Shown here in pieces: positions 17,346-26,755 of a stretch of DNA of 42,783 nucleotides. This stretch comes from Dehalococcoidia bacterium UBA2160. GTDB taxonomy: Bacteria; Chloroflexota; Dehalococcoidia; Lucifugimonadales; UBA1123. Under the pieces are notes generated by a model, which was given only the letters and a program-made list of their open reading frames with translations, was not told where the DNA came from and made no database searches. The stretch covers positions 1 to 42,783 of the forward strand of contig DCWO01000071.1 in assembly GCA_002328865.1 (NCBI GenBank). The letters run 5' to 3'. The stretch's first letter is position 1. Each line of letters opens with the position of its first letter. A program made the position numbers and the translations under genes.

Positions 17346-19871
17346 ATGGGGACACTCACGTCTCTGAAACCCTGGCAAGCCGTCGTTTTGGCGGCGGTCG
17401 TATTGATCGGATTCGGCGGCACGTTCGGGATCTACGCACTGCTCACCGGCGACGACGCCGTTGACCTGGACGGAGAGCAACAACTCATTCCAGTCCAACG
17501 CGGAAATCTCGTCAACGAAGTTTCCGTAAACGGCAGCGTCCTGTTCCCCAATCGGGAAACTTTGACTTTTGGTTCTCAGGGCACGGTCGCGGAACTGTTC
17601 GTCGAAGAAGGTCAGCGGGTCGAACAGTTCGATCCGCTGGCGGCCTTTGACTCGGACACGATAGCCGGACTCGAAAGAGCAGTCGCGCAGGCCAGGGTCG
17701 ACCTTCGGAACGCTCAAGATGCGCTTGCTGACCTCAGCGACCCGTCTGCGCTCGATATCGCCCAACTCGAATCGAACATAGCCGGCGCGTCAATCGTGTT
17801 CGACAAGGCTGTCGACCAATTGGGTGCGCTCAAAGATCCCGAAGACCTCGACGTTTCGCAAGCGAAGGCGAAAGTCGCTACGTCCAGGGCCGCTTTGCTG
17901 AACGCCCAGGAGAAGTTGTCCACCCTGACGGACCCGGCCACGGGTCAGGCGGTCGCCTCCGCCGAGGCCAGGATCGCCAGCAACCAGGACGCACTGCAGA
18001 AAGCGGAAGACGCCCTGACTAGGCTCTTGGACCAACCCTCGTCCCTCGAAATCGCACAGGCCGAGGCCAAGGTCACGGACGCTCGGATAGCGTTCGAGCG
18101 GGCCGAAGAAACTTTCACCGAAATCAAGGCGGGCGCCACGGAAACACAGATCGCCGACGCCACGCTCGGCTTGGAGATAGCACAAACCCAGTTTTCGAAC
18201 GCCGAAGCAGAATTGGCGTTCAACACATCGGATTGGGATTCGAAGCTTGATTCCGCCAGCGATCAAGCCGAAAAGGCGACCGACGACTATCTCGTTGAGT
18301 TCCGGAAGTGGTTGGGCATCAACCTGACGGCTCAAGACTTGAACGGCGATCCCGACGTCGTGCTTGCTTCCGCGGGGATCGATCTGGATTCGGTCTTCGA
18401 TCCCGCCCAGCAAGGCGCCGGTCTCAGTTCTGCGAGCGACGCCTTTTCTTTCCCGGCCGACGACCCGGCCACTCCGTGGAACGAGTCAACGTTATTCATC
18501 TGGCTCAATCTGAGCCCAGCGCCGATCGTCGCCACGTGCGACGATGCACCTTCCGGCATCGCATTCTGCATCCAACACGAATTGAGAACGGCGGGAGTCG
18601 CGTACGATCAGTCGCTGACGAACTTGGAGTCGGTCGAAATTCAGGCCTCAAAAGCCATCGTCGCATCCGAATCGTCGGTCGAGAAGACCCGCGAAACTCT
18701 GGTGGTTTTCCAGGACGCACTGGCCGAACTCGAAGGCCCGCCTGATACGTTGGCAGTGGAAGACAAGGAGCGAGCGCTTGCAGTGGCGACCTCGACGCTG
18801 CAAATGGCGTTGGATGATTTGGCCGTGTTGCGGCAAGGCGCCAGCGACATCGACATCGACAACCAGCGGGCGCAGGTTGCGCTTGCCCTGCAGAACCTGG
18901 AGCAAGCCAAATACGATCTGGCCGATCTGATAGCTCCGGTGGACGACGTACTGGTGGAAGACCAGAATAAGCAGGTTGAGCTAGCCGCCTCCACCCTCGC
19001 CAAGGCCGAAGGCGACCTCGAAGAACTGCTCGACGGCGGTGACGGAGCGGAGTTGGATTCCGCGGTTTTGGATGTCGAGGTGGCTCGACTGAACCTCGAA
19101 GATCTGAAAGCGGACCTGGCGTCCATGCGGCTTGGGCCGGACCCGCTTGATTTGGCCCTCCGCCAAGCCGATGTCGCCTCTGCAGTGGCCACCCTCGAAC
19201 AGGTTGAGCAACGATTGATCGACGCAACCATCATCGCGCCGTGGGCCGGCTTCGTCTCCGCAATCAATGTGGAAATCGGGCAGGCCGTCAATTCCAACGC
19301 GCCGATCATGGAGGTCGTGGACACGTCGGTCGTCGAGGTCGACGGCATCGTTGACGAGATTGACGTGCTGTTCGTTCAAGTGGGCTCAACGGCTCTCGTC
19401 TCCATGGACGCGCTGCCCGGCGAGATCCTGGCCGGCAGCGTCTCGTACATCGCCTCGGAAGCCCGCACCCAGCAGGGAGTGGTCAGCTATCCCGTGCGCA
19501 TCCAGGTGGAGCCTCCGCAAGGCCTCGAGTTGCCCGAGGGTTTGAGCGCGGTCGCAAGCGTCGTGATCAGAGAAGATCGAGGCGTGCTCATGGTGCCCAT
19601 CCAGTCCCTATACGGGTCGTTCGACGAGCCGTCGGTCAAGGTGATGGACAACGGAAACGTCGTGGACCGGCAGGTGGTGCTCGGCAACAGCGACGACTTC
19701 TGGACGGTCATAGTCGATGGTCTGAATGAGGGTGAAACCGTGATTATGGAGTCCCAGGAGACTCAAAGCGATCGGTTCCAGTTCGGCGGCGGCGGCTACC
19801 GCAGACTTCAAGGCGGGGGCGGCACAGCGACATTCGCCATACCCAGCGGCGGCGGCCGAGGTGGAAGGTAG
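17346..19871 (+). CDS. Very long MacA/HlyD-type membrane fusion protein
   Basis: Periplasmic-adaptor-like protein of about 841 residues; ordinary MacA proteins have about 370. One N-terminal TM helix (about 10-32) is followed by the first lipoyl half (GNLVNEVSVNGSV...GTVAELFVEEGQRV). Two coiled-coil arms each contain about five ~33-residue repeats (Asp/Gly-Pro start, LDIAQAEAKV-like core, Leu-rich end). An inserted non-repeat segment lies between them (about 297-430, with Cys398 and Cys408). The second lipoyl half (SAINVEIGQAVNSNAPIMEV), beta-barrel domains and a Gly-rich tail follow. ATG 17346 has AAAGGA upstream. It lies 10 bp before the MacB-type ATPase gene, so it is most likely the adaptor of that transporter. 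Confidence 0.9.
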   Translation: MGTLTSLKPWQAVVLAAVVLIGFGGTFGIYALLTGDDAVDLDGEQQLIPVQRGNLVNEVSVNGSVLFPNRETLTFGSQGTVAELFVEEGQRVEQFDPLAAFDSDTIAGLERAVAQARVDLRNAQDALADLSDPSALDIAQLESNIAGASIVFDKAVDQLGALKDPEDLDVSQAKAKVATSRAALLNAQEKLSTLTDPATGQAVASAEARIASNQDALQKAEDALTRLLDQPSSLEIAQAEAKVTDARIAFERAEETFTEIKAGATETQIADATLGLEIAQTQFSNAEAELAFNTSDWDSKLDSASDQAEKATDDYLVEFRKWLGINLTAQDLNGDPDVVLASAGIDLDSVFDPAQQGAGLSSASDAFSFPADDPATPWNESTLFIWLNLSPAPIVATCDDAPSGIAFCIQHELRTAGVAYDQSLTNLESVEIQASKAIVASESSVEKTRETLVVFQDALAELEGPPDTLAVEDKERALAVATSTLQMALDDLAVLRQGASDIDIDNQRAQVALALQNLEQAKYDLADLIAPVDDVLVEDQNKQVELAASTLAKAEGDLEELLDGGDGAELDSAVLDVEVARLNLEDLKADLASMRLGPDPLDLALRQADVASAVATLEQVEQRLIDATIIAPWAGFVSAINVEIGQAVNSNAPIMEVVDTSVVEVDGIVDEIDVLFVQVGSTALVSMDALPGEILAGSVSYIASEARTQQGVVSYPVRIQVEPPQGLELPEGLSAVASVVIREDRGVLMVPIQSLYGSFDEPSVKVMDNGNVVDRQVVLGNSDDFWTVIVDGLNEGETVIMESQETQSDRFQFGGGGYRRLQGGGGTATFAIPSGGGRGGR

Positions 19872-19880
19872 AGCCGGGCC

Positions 19881-20588
19881 ATGATCGAACTCGAGAACGT
19901 CTCGAAAATATACCGCATGGGCGAAGTGGAAGTCGGCGCCCTCCAGAACGTGAGCGTGCGCATCGACGACGGCGAAATCGCCGCCATCATGGGCCCGTCC
20001 GGCTCAGGCAAATCGACCATGATGAACGTGGTCGGATGTCTAGATGTTCCCTCCGAAGGACGGTATCTGCTGGACGGCCAGGACGTCGGCCAGCTAAGCG
20101 ACGACCGCCTCGCCGAGATTCGCGGCCGCGAGATCGGCTTCGTCTTCCAGACTTACAACCTGCTGCCCCGGCTCAGCGCCCAGGCAAACGTCGAATTGCC
20201 GCTGATATACGGCGGACGGCGCGACCGAGGCAAGAAGGCTATGGAGGCGCTCGACCGCGTCGGCCTCGCGGACCGCGCCAGTCATCGACCCACCGAGCTT
20301 TCCGGCGGCCAACAGCAGCGAGTCGGAATCGCCAGAGCTCTGGTTAAGGAGCCGCGGATCCTGCTCGCCGACGAGCCAACGGGAAACCTCGACAGCCGGT
20401 CCAGCGAAGAGATCATCGCGATTCTTCGGAGCCTCAACGAAGAGGACGGGATCACGGTCATTCTGGTCACTCATGAGACTGAGATCGCTGCCCACGCCAG
20501 GCGCGTGGTGTCGATGCTCGACGGGCGGATCGTGACAGACCAGGTCCAAGAGCAAGGTGCGCACGAGGTCGTCGATGAGCCCATATGA
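19881..20588 (+). CDS. ABC transporter ATP-binding protein, MacB/LolD type
   Basis: ATPase of 235 residues. Walker A is GPSGSGKST (about 38-46), the Q-loop is in FVFQTYNLLPRL, the signature is LSGGQQQRVGIARAL, Walker B is ILLADEPTGNLD, and the H-loop is VTHE. The sequence TYNLLPRLSAQANVELPL is typical of the MacB/LolD/FtsE-like group that works by mechanotransmission, not by substrate translocation. Its 3' end overlaps the permease start by 14 nt, so the two subunits are translationally coupled. Confidence 0.96.
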   Translation: MIELENVSKIYRMGEVEVGALQNVSVRIDDGEIAAIMGPSGSGKSTMMNVVGCLDVPSEGRYLLDGQDVGQLSDDRLAEIRGREIGFVFQTYNLLPRLSAQANVELPLIYGGRRDRGKKAMEALDRVGLADRASHRPTELSGGQQQRVGIARALVKEPRILLADEPTGNLDSRSSEEIIAILRSLNEEDGITVILVTHETEIAAHARRVVSMLDGRIVTDQVQEQGAHEVVDEPI

Positions 20589-21819
20589 CGTTCTTCGGAC
20601 GGCGTTCACTTCCATGGGCGCCAACAAAATGCGGGCCGGATTGACATTGCTCGGCATGGTGATCGGCGTCACAGCCGTCATCTCGCTTATGGCGATCGGC
20701 AAAGGCGCCCAAGAGTCGATCACCTCGCGGATCGAGTCTCTTGGCACGAACCTGCTTTTCGTGCGACCCGGCGCGTCCAGTCAGGGCGGCGTTTTCGGCG
20801 GACAAGGGTCTGCCGGAACGCTGACGCTGGATGACGCCTACGCGATGCTCGACCCCACCCTTACGCCGTCGGTGGCCGCGGCTGCGCCCGAGCTCAGCAT
20901 CGGCGGACAGATCGTGGCTGGCCGCGAGAACACCTCGACGCAGATAATCGGCGTCACACCGGAGTACGAGTTCGTCAGGAACTACTCCGTCGCGTCCGGT
21001 TCATTCGTCACGGCCGGGCATGTCTTGAACCGCTCCGAAGTGGTGGTGCTGGGTTCGCGGGTGGCTGAGACGCTCTTCGGGTTCCGCGACCCGGTTGGGC
21101 AGACGGTCCGCATTAACGCTCGACAATTCGAGGTCATCGGCGTGCTGGAAAGCCAAGGCGGCAGCGCGTTTGGCCTATTCGATGATCAGGCGCTTGTCCC
21201 GGTCACCACGGCGTACTACCGGCTGTCGGCGCAACGCACGAACCAGGGCGGCGTCAGCGTTGGATCGATCAACGTGCAGGTGCGTGACGGCTACGACATG
21301 GACACGGCGGTCGATGAGATCGCGACTCTGCTCCGGCTGCGCCACCGAACCACGGAGGAAGACGACTTCACCGTAAGCAGTCAGCAGGAGACAATCGAAA
21401 CGCTCGAAGAGACGACGGACGTGTTCATCATGTTCCTGGGCGGCATAGCCGGCATATCCTTGCTCGTGGGCGGCATCGGGATAATGAACATTATGTTGGT
21501 GTCGGTCACGGAGCGCACCCGCGAGATCGGAATCCGCAAAGCGATGGGCGCCAAGCGTCGAGACATTCTGTTCCAGTTCGTGTCGGAAGCGTCCTTGTTG
21601 AGCCTCGGTGGGGGCATCGCGGGAGTGGTTGCGGGCTACGTCCTGGCACGAATGTTGGATGGACGCGACCTCGCCGGTCAGCCGTTCGAGACGGCGTTCT
21701 CCACGGATATCGCAGCGCTCGCTCTAGTGGTGTCGGTCGTCATTGGCCTCTTCTTCGGAATCTATCCTGCCATGCGGGCGGCGCGGCTGCATCCGATTGA
21801 TGCACTCAGGTACGAATAG
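20575..21819 (+). CDS. MacB-type ABC permease (FtsX family)
   Basis: Permease of about 414 residues with the four-helix MacB layout. TM1 is near the N-terminus (ANKMRAGLTLLGMVIGVTAV). A large extracytoplasmic MacB_PCD domain follows (about 50-270), then three C-terminal TM helices of the FtsX fold with GGIGIMNIMLVSVTERTREI and GIRKAMGAKRRDILFQF. I chose ATG 20575 (MSPYDVLRTA), which overlaps the ATPase stop. The in-frame extension to 20557 lies inside that gene. With the preceding adaptor and ATPase it forms a complete MacA-MacB-like set, although no outer-membrane TolC partner is encoded here. Confidence 0.95.
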   Translation: MSPYDVLRTAFTSMGANKMRAGLTLLGMVIGVTAVISLMAIGKGAQESITSRIESLGTNLLFVRPGASSQGGVFGGQGSAGTLTLDDAYAMLDPTLTPSVAAAAPELSIGGQIVAGRENTSTQIIGVTPEYEFVRNYSVASGSFVTAGHVLNRSEVVVLGSRVAETLFGFRDPVGQTVRINARQFEVIGVLESQGGSAFGLFDDQALVPVTTAYYRLSAQRTNQGGVSVGSINVQVRDGYDMDTAVDEIATLLRLRHRTTEEDDFTVSSQQETIETLEETTDVFIMFLGGIAGISLLVGGIGIMNIMLVSVTERTREIGIRKAMGAKRRDILFQFVSEASLLSLGGGIAGVVAGYVLARMLDGRDLAGQPFETAFSTDIAALALVVSVVIGLFFGIYPAMRAARLHPIDALRYE

Positions 21820-21878
21820 CACGAATCTGCAGGCCGCGCCTCAGCGGTCGCCAATGACCATCCACAGCGGGGAGAACA

Positions 21879-22514
21879 ATGAACAACAAGCTATTCGTCG
21901 TTCTGATTGTTGGTATGCTGGTCGTCGGCCTCGGCATGGGCGGCGCCTTCGCGGGCGGGGTCGCTTACGAGCGTGGCGGCGAAGAGACGCCGCTCGTCGT
22001 TGCGGCGCCCGAGCTCCCGTCGCCTTCCGGAACCTCATACGACGCGCTGCCGGTTGACGCCGATCAGGCGGCCGCGCTGCGAGATCAACTTCAGTCGGGC
22101 AATCTGTCCCCTGAACAACTTCAGGAGATTCGGCAACAGTTCCAGGGTCGGGGTGGAGCCAGCGGTCCGGGAGGCGGAGGATTCGGCGGAGCCGGCGGAT
22201 TCGCCGGTGGGTACGTCGGCAGCGGAAACTTGATCGGGACCGTCGACGCTGTCGCCGACAACGTCATCACGCTGAACACGGCGCAAGGCCCTCTTCAAGT
22301 GACGTTGGGTCCGGACACGGTCATACGAGACTTCGTCCAAGTCAATCCGGAGGACCTGGTCATCGATGCCAGCGTAACCGTCACGGGTGAAAGAAGCGAA
22401 GACGGCGGATTCGACGCCGTTTCGATCTTCATCACTCCCGAAGACCTCGGATTGGGTGGGTTTAGCGGATTCGGCGGCTTCCGGGGCGGTCGCGGGCAGG
22501 TGCAATCTCCGTAA
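21879..22514 (+). CDS. Glycine-rich DUF5666-like exported protein
   Basis: A 211-residue protein with an N-terminal signal/TM segment (LFVVLIVGMLVVGLGMGGAF). An Asp/Gln-rich helical stretch follows, then a Gly-rich linker (about 88-112). A small beta domain resembles DUF5666 (LIGTVDAVADNVITLNTAQG, then VTVTGERSEDGGFDAVSIFI), and the C-terminus is Gly/Phe-rich. The ribosome-binding site is GGGGAG. It lies 59 bp after the permease gene and is probably the last gene of the ECF-efflux operon. Its Gly-rich tail resembles that of the fusion protein in composition. Function unknown. Confidence 0.75.
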   Translation: MNNKLFVVLIVGMLVVGLGMGGAFAGGVAYERGGEETPLVVAAPELPSPSGTSYDALPVDADQAAALRDQLQSGNLSPEQLQEIRQQFQGRGGASGPGGGGFGGAGGFAGGYVGSGNLIGTVDAVADNVITLNTAQGPLQVTLGPDTVIRDFVQVNPEDLVIDASVTVTGERSEDGGFDAVSIFITPEDLGLGGFSGFGGFRGGRGQVQSP

Positions 22515-22609
22515 CCTTCAACCTCTCCGGCCGGCGCCAGGACGAAGAAATCGGACCTTGCACCGGGATTTCATGAACAATAGTTAACGAATTCCCAATG
22601 GATAATCGC

Positions 22610-22638
22610 TTGCCAAGCGCTCGCTCAAGTAGTACATT
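22610..22638 (+). promoter_or_regulatory. Candidate sigma-70 promoter for the ABC half-exporter pair
   Basis: TTGCCA (22610-22615), a 17-bp spacer and TACATT (22633-22638) lie in the 211-bp gap before the first exporter gene. This suggests separate transcription from the preceding MacB-type operon, with a leader of about 80 nt. Confidence 0.5.
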
Positions 22639-22725
22639 TACTAACTGAGGGAATTTTCTGCGGCCCGTCGGCCACATTGGATCAACCCCCACATTCATCG
22701 GGAGGTCCGCCCTAGCGCACTATAT

Positions 22726-24531
22726 ATGGACGTTATATTCAGAATCATAGGTATCGCGCTCCGACACCCGTGGCGGCTGTTTGGGGCCTACGCCTGTACG
22801 GCGGGAGCACTCGTAGCATACGTGATGCTCCCTCGATATTTCGGCAAAGCCATTGACGAAATCATCGAGGTGTTTGAATCCGGCGAGTACTCCCAGGACG
22901 CCATCCTCTCGATAGTCCTCGTGATCTTCGTTCTCAGCGTAGCCCGAGGAACTCTATCCTTCTTCCAGACCTACCTCGGCGAAGCACTCTCCCAATTCGT
23001 TTCTTACGATATACGCAATGCGTTCTACGTCCACGTTCAGCATATGAGCTTCGGGTTTCACGACCGGCATCACACGGGCAACCTGATGTCTCGTGTCATC
23101 ACCGACGTCGAAAACATCCGCATGTTCATCAACATGGGCTTGGTTCGGACGCCGTACTTCGTGGCTCTGTTCGTGGCAGTCGCCGCCATTCTGCTTCGGA
23201 TGGACTGGCAACTCGGTCTGATCAGCATCAGCTTCATGCCGATCGTCGCATTCTACTCCGCCGTTGTCCGGCTGAAGATGAGGCGCATTTGGCTGATCGT
23301 CCAAGAAAAGATGGCCGAGATGAGCACCGTCATGCTGGAGAACTTCTCCGGCGTCAGAGTCATCAAGGCATTCGCATCCGAGCCGTACGAAGAGGTCAAG
23401 TTCGACGCCAAGAACCTTGATGTCACCAGTCGATACATAGAGGCTGAGAAACTCAGGGCTTCCAGCACGTCGTTCATGCTGTTTACGTTCCTGGTCGCGA
23501 TGGGCCTGATCCTCTTTTTCGGAGGCAGGAAGGTGATCGCTGGCGACATGACCCCAGGTGAGTTGGGTCAGTTCATTTTCTATCTACAGATATTGCAGAT
23601 GCCAGTCAGGATGACCGGTTGGCTGGTTAACTCATACGCCCGCGCGACCTCGGCCGGTGAGAGGTTGTTCGAGATACTAGACTACCAGTCGCCGGTTGAA
23701 GAAGCGTCTGGCGCCAGGCAAATGCCGAGAACCAGCGGCCGGGTCCATTTCGACAACATCAGCTTCGGCTACAACGGAGACAAGAAGGTGCTCAAGGGCA
23801 TCGAACTCGAAGCTACGCCAGGACAGGTAATCGCACTGCTCGGCGCTCCGGGCAGCGGCAAGACCAGCCTGGTTAACCTGATACCGCGGTTCTACGATGT
23901 ATCGAGCGGCAGCATCACCTTGGACGGAACCGATATTCGCGACGCCACGCTGGAATCTCTAAGACGGAACATTGGCATCGTGCAGCAGGATGTCTTCCTC
24001 TTTACGACAACCGTGCGGGAGAACATCGCATACGGTCGGGTCGACGCCACGGATGAAGAGATCAAGCGCGCCGCGAAAGTGGCCCAACTCGACGAATTCA
24101 TCGAAACTTTGCCTGACGGCTATGACACACAAGTCGGAGAGCGTGGCTCCACCCTGTCCGGCGGACAGAGGCAGCGAATGTCCATCGCTCGCGCGGTCCT
24201 GATGGACCCGCCGGTGCTGATCCTCGACGATTCAACGTCCAGCGTGGACGCCCAGACCGAAGACCAAATCCGCCTGGCAATGACATCTGTCATGGAGAAT
24301 CGGACAACATTCGTCATCGCCCACCGACTCAGCACGGTTCACAGGGCCGACGTTATCCTGGTCCTTCAGGAAGGCGAAGTCGTGGAACGCGGCGCCCACC
24401 AGGAGTTGCTTGCTCTTAACGGACACTACAGGGAAATTTACGAGCTGCAACTCCGTCCCCAGGAAGAGGTCATGCGCGAGATCGAAGCCCCGTTGTTAGG
24501 CGACAATCTCGCGACCTCAAACGATTCGTAA
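22726..24531 (+). CDS. ABC half-exporter with degenerate catalytic site
   Basis: A 601-residue type IV ABC exporter subunit, with a six-helix membrane domain (about 1-310) fused to an ATPase domain. Walker A is GAPGSGKTS (373-381), the signature is LSGGQ (477-481), and the H-loop is in FVIAHRLST. Walker B reads ILDDSTSSVD, so the catalytic glutamate is replaced by Asp502, as in the degenerate subunit of heterodimeric exporters such as TM287. The substrate is unknown (drug or lipid type). It is followed after 63 bp by the partner subunit. Confidence 0.95.
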   Translation: MDVIFRIIGIALRHPWRLFGAYACTAGALVAYVMLPRYFGKAIDEIIEVFESGEYSQDAILSIVLVIFVLSVARGTLSFFQTYLGEALSQFVSYDIRNAFYVHVQHMSFGFHDRHHTGNLMSRVITDVENIRMFINMGLVRTPYFVALFVAVAAILLRMDWQLGLISISFMPIVAFYSAVVRLKMRRIWLIVQEKMAEMSTVMLENFSGVRVIKAFASEPYEEVKFDAKNLDVTSRYIEAEKLRASSTSFMLFTFLVAMGLILFFGGRKVIAGDMTPGELGQFIFYLQILQMPVRMTGWLVNSYARATSAGERLFEILDYQSPVEEASGARQMPRTSGRVHFDNISFGYNGDKKVLKGIELEATPGQVIALLGAPGSGKTSLVNLIPRFYDVSSGSITLDGTDIRDATLESLRRNIGIVQQDVFLFTTTVRENIAYGRVDATDEEIKRAAKVAQLDEFIETLPDGYDTQVGERGSTLSGGQRQRMSIARAVLMDPPVLILDDSTSSVDAQTEDQIRLAMTSVMENRTTFVIAHRLSTVHRADVILVLQEGEVVERGAHQELLALNGHYREIYELQLRPQEEVMREIEAPLLGDNLATSNDS

Positions 24532-24594
24532 CAGAGAAGGCGATCACGACTAGAAGCCGACCTCGCCGAAAATTCCAAAGGAGTTCGCGCAAAT

Positions 24595-26430
24595 ATGGCA
24601 GGTGGAGGGATGTTCCACGGAGTAAGCCGAGGGCATCCGGACGAAGAAGTATTTGGCTCTGTCTACAACCAGCGTGTCGTAGGCCGGCTTTTGCCGTACA
24701 TTCTCCCGTACAAGGGCTTGGCGCTGTTGGCGTTTGGCGCCATGTTGGTGTACACCGCCACCCAGGTCGCAATCCCTTGGCTCATCAAGATCGCGATCGA
24801 CAACTACATTGTCCCCGGCGATCTAGACGGGCTGACCGCGATATTCGTCCTGTTTATCGGAATCGCCCTGGTAAACTGGATTGCGAACTATGTCCAACAG
24901 TACTCCATGGAAAAGGTCGGTCAGGGCGTCCTTTACAACCTGAGGCAGAAGCTGTTCGGCCATGTCCAAAAACAGTCGATGGCCTTTTTCGACAAGACCG
25001 AGGTCGGACGCCTGATGTCCCGTGTCATGGGCGACGTATCTCAGCTCCAGGAGTTCGCGGCCCTCGTGGTCATGACAGCCGGTGAACTGCTTGCCCTAGG
25101 CGGAATCGTCGTCGCATTGCTCGTGATGAACCTGAAGTTGGGCCTCGTCACGATGAGCGTAATCCCGGTGTTGATGCTCATCATGGCGGTCTGGCAGCCA
25201 TTCGCGCGCAAGGCGTTCATGAAGGTTCGCGTGGCAATATCCATCGTGAACTCGTCGTTCAACGAGAACATCACCGGAGTCCGCGTCGTCCAGGCGATGA
25301 ACCGGCAGGATCTCAACGAACTTCAATTCGACGAGAAGAACACGACCCATAGGGACACAAACCTTTGGGCCAGCAAGCTCTCGGCAGGCCTGCTCCCGGC
25401 GGTCGACGTATTTACAGCGGTGGCCATCGGCCTAGCCATCTTCTTCGGCTCTCGCATGATCGCCGGCGACGACATGGAAGTGGGCGCCCTTGTGGCCTTC
25501 ATCCTTTACATTCAACGTTTCTTCGACCCGATTCGAAACATGACGATGCAGTACACCCAGCTTCAGCGGTCAATGGCCTCGGGAGCTCGGATATTCGACC
25601 TCATGGACTGGAAGCCCGATCTTGTAGACGCGCCGGGCGCCATTACTGCACCGCCGATCAAAGGGGACATCCAACTCAAGGACCTCACTTTCAGTTACGT
25701 CCCAGGTGAGGATGTCATCAAGAACGTCAACCTGCACATCGAGCCGGGCGAAGTGGCGGCTATCGTCGGCCCGACGGGCGCAGGCAAGACAACGCTGGTC
25801 TCGCTGTTGTCGCGGTTCTACGACGTCCCCGAAGGCATGGGCGCAATACTCGTCGACGGCAACGACATCAGAGACGTGAAACGGGCATCGCTGGCAGGCC
25901 AGATGAGCATGGTGCTGCAAGAGCCGTTCCTCTTCTCCGGCACCGTGGCAGAGAACATCAAATACAACCATGTCAACGCCACCCGCGAGGAGATGATTAC
26001 CTCGGCCGAGGCGGTTGGGGCGCATGACTTCATCATGCGGCTCGAAGACGGATACGATACGTTCCTGGCAGAGCGCGGCATCAACCTGAGCGTCGGCCAG
26101 CGTCAGTTGATCAGCTTCGCGAGGGCGTTGGTGGCCGACCCCAAAATACTGATCCTGGACGAAGCCACGGCCAACATAGACAGCTACACTGAGATGCTCA
26201 TCCAGCGGGCGCTGTTGCGGCTGCTCAAAGGCCGCACGGCGATCGTAATCGCCCACCGGTTGTCCACTATCCGAGGCGCCGACAAGATCGTCGTCCTGAA
26301 TCTGGGCGAAGTGGTCGAAGTCGGCAACCACGAGGAACTCTTGGAAAAAGACGGACTCTACGCCCACCTCTACAAGATGAACTACGCGGCCATCGAAGCG
26401 CCCATCCCGGTGTCCGAAAACGGGCACTGA
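24595..26430 (+). CDS. ABC half-exporter, catalytic partner subunit
   Basis: A 611-residue type IV ABC exporter subunit. Six TM helices (about 25-330) are followed by the ATPase domain with Walker A GPTGAGKTT (392-400), Walker B ILILDEATANID including Glu523, and H-loop in IVIAHRLST. The signature is LSVGQ (498-502) instead of LSGGQ. An intact Glu with a changed signature complements the preceding subunit, as in TM288/BmrD-type partners. GGAG upstream of ATG 24595 supports the start. The pair ends at a strong terminator. Confidence 0.95.
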   Translation: MAGGGMFHGVSRGHPDEEVFGSVYNQRVVGRLLPYILPYKGLALLAFGAMLVYTATQVAIPWLIKIAIDNYIVPGDLDGLTAIFVLFIGIALVNWIANYVQQYSMEKVGQGVLYNLRQKLFGHVQKQSMAFFDKTEVGRLMSRVMGDVSQLQEFAALVVMTAGELLALGGIVVALLVMNLKLGLVTMSVIPVLMLIMAVWQPFARKAFMKVRVAISIVNSSFNENITGVRVVQAMNRQDLNELQFDEKNTTHRDTNLWASKLSAGLLPAVDVFTAVAIGLAIFFGSRMIAGDDMEVGALVAFILYIQRFFDPIRNMTMQYTQLQRSMASGARIFDLMDWKPDLVDAPGAITAPPIKGDIQLKDLTFSYVPGEDVIKNVNLHIEPGEVAAIVGPTGAGKTTLVSLLSRFYDVPEGMGAILVDGNDIRDVKRASLAGQMSMVLQEPFLFSGTVAENIKYNHVNATREEMITSAEAVGAHDFIMRLEDGYDTFLAERGINLSVGQRQLISFARALVADPKILILDEATANIDSYTEMLIQRALLRLLKGRTAIVIAHRLSTIRGADKIVVLNLGEVVEVGNHEELLEKDGLYAHLYKMNYAAIEAPIPVSENGH

Positions 26431-26479
26431 CCGACTCGGATCCGACCCTCGACATTGAGATTCCACGGAGTCAACCAAC

Positions 26480-26514
26480 AATCGTCCCGACTGTGTCGGG
26501 ACGATTCTGTTTTG
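26480..26514 (+). terminator. Rho-independent-type terminator after the ABC exporter pair
   Basis: A perfect 12-bp stem (26480-26491 with 26495-26506; AATCGTCCCGAC / GTCGGGACGATT) with a 3-nt loop is followed by CTGTTTT. It lies 50 bp after the exporter stop. The remaining gap to 26755 holds the DUF488 promoter candidate and nothing else I can assign. Confidence 0.88.
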
Positions 26515-26654
26515 TCGGCCAAACCGACTCCCTCCTACAACGAGTCATAACTCCTCGTTCCGGTCACCACGACGTCAGCGGAGACCGAGCCAAGTTTCTC
26601 TTTGCAGCGAAGACTTGAGGCGCATACAAGTCCAACCTTCCGATGATCCGGCTC

Positions 26655-26663
26655 TGATACAAT
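26655..26663 (+). promoter_or_regulatory. Candidate extended -10 promoter for the DUF488 gene
   Basis: TGATACAAT is an extended -10 element (TGn plus TACAAT) about 92 bp upstream of the ATG. No clear -35 is seen. The same architecture occurs upstream of dgt and of the tRNA gene. Confidence 0.4.
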
Positions 26664-26755
26664 GCGCCCTGCCCTACCCGATTGAACGTACCAGCGGAAA
26701 TGGCGTGAGCCGGGGTAACCGGGCGATCGAAGATCGTCTGTCGCAGGCAAGGACC

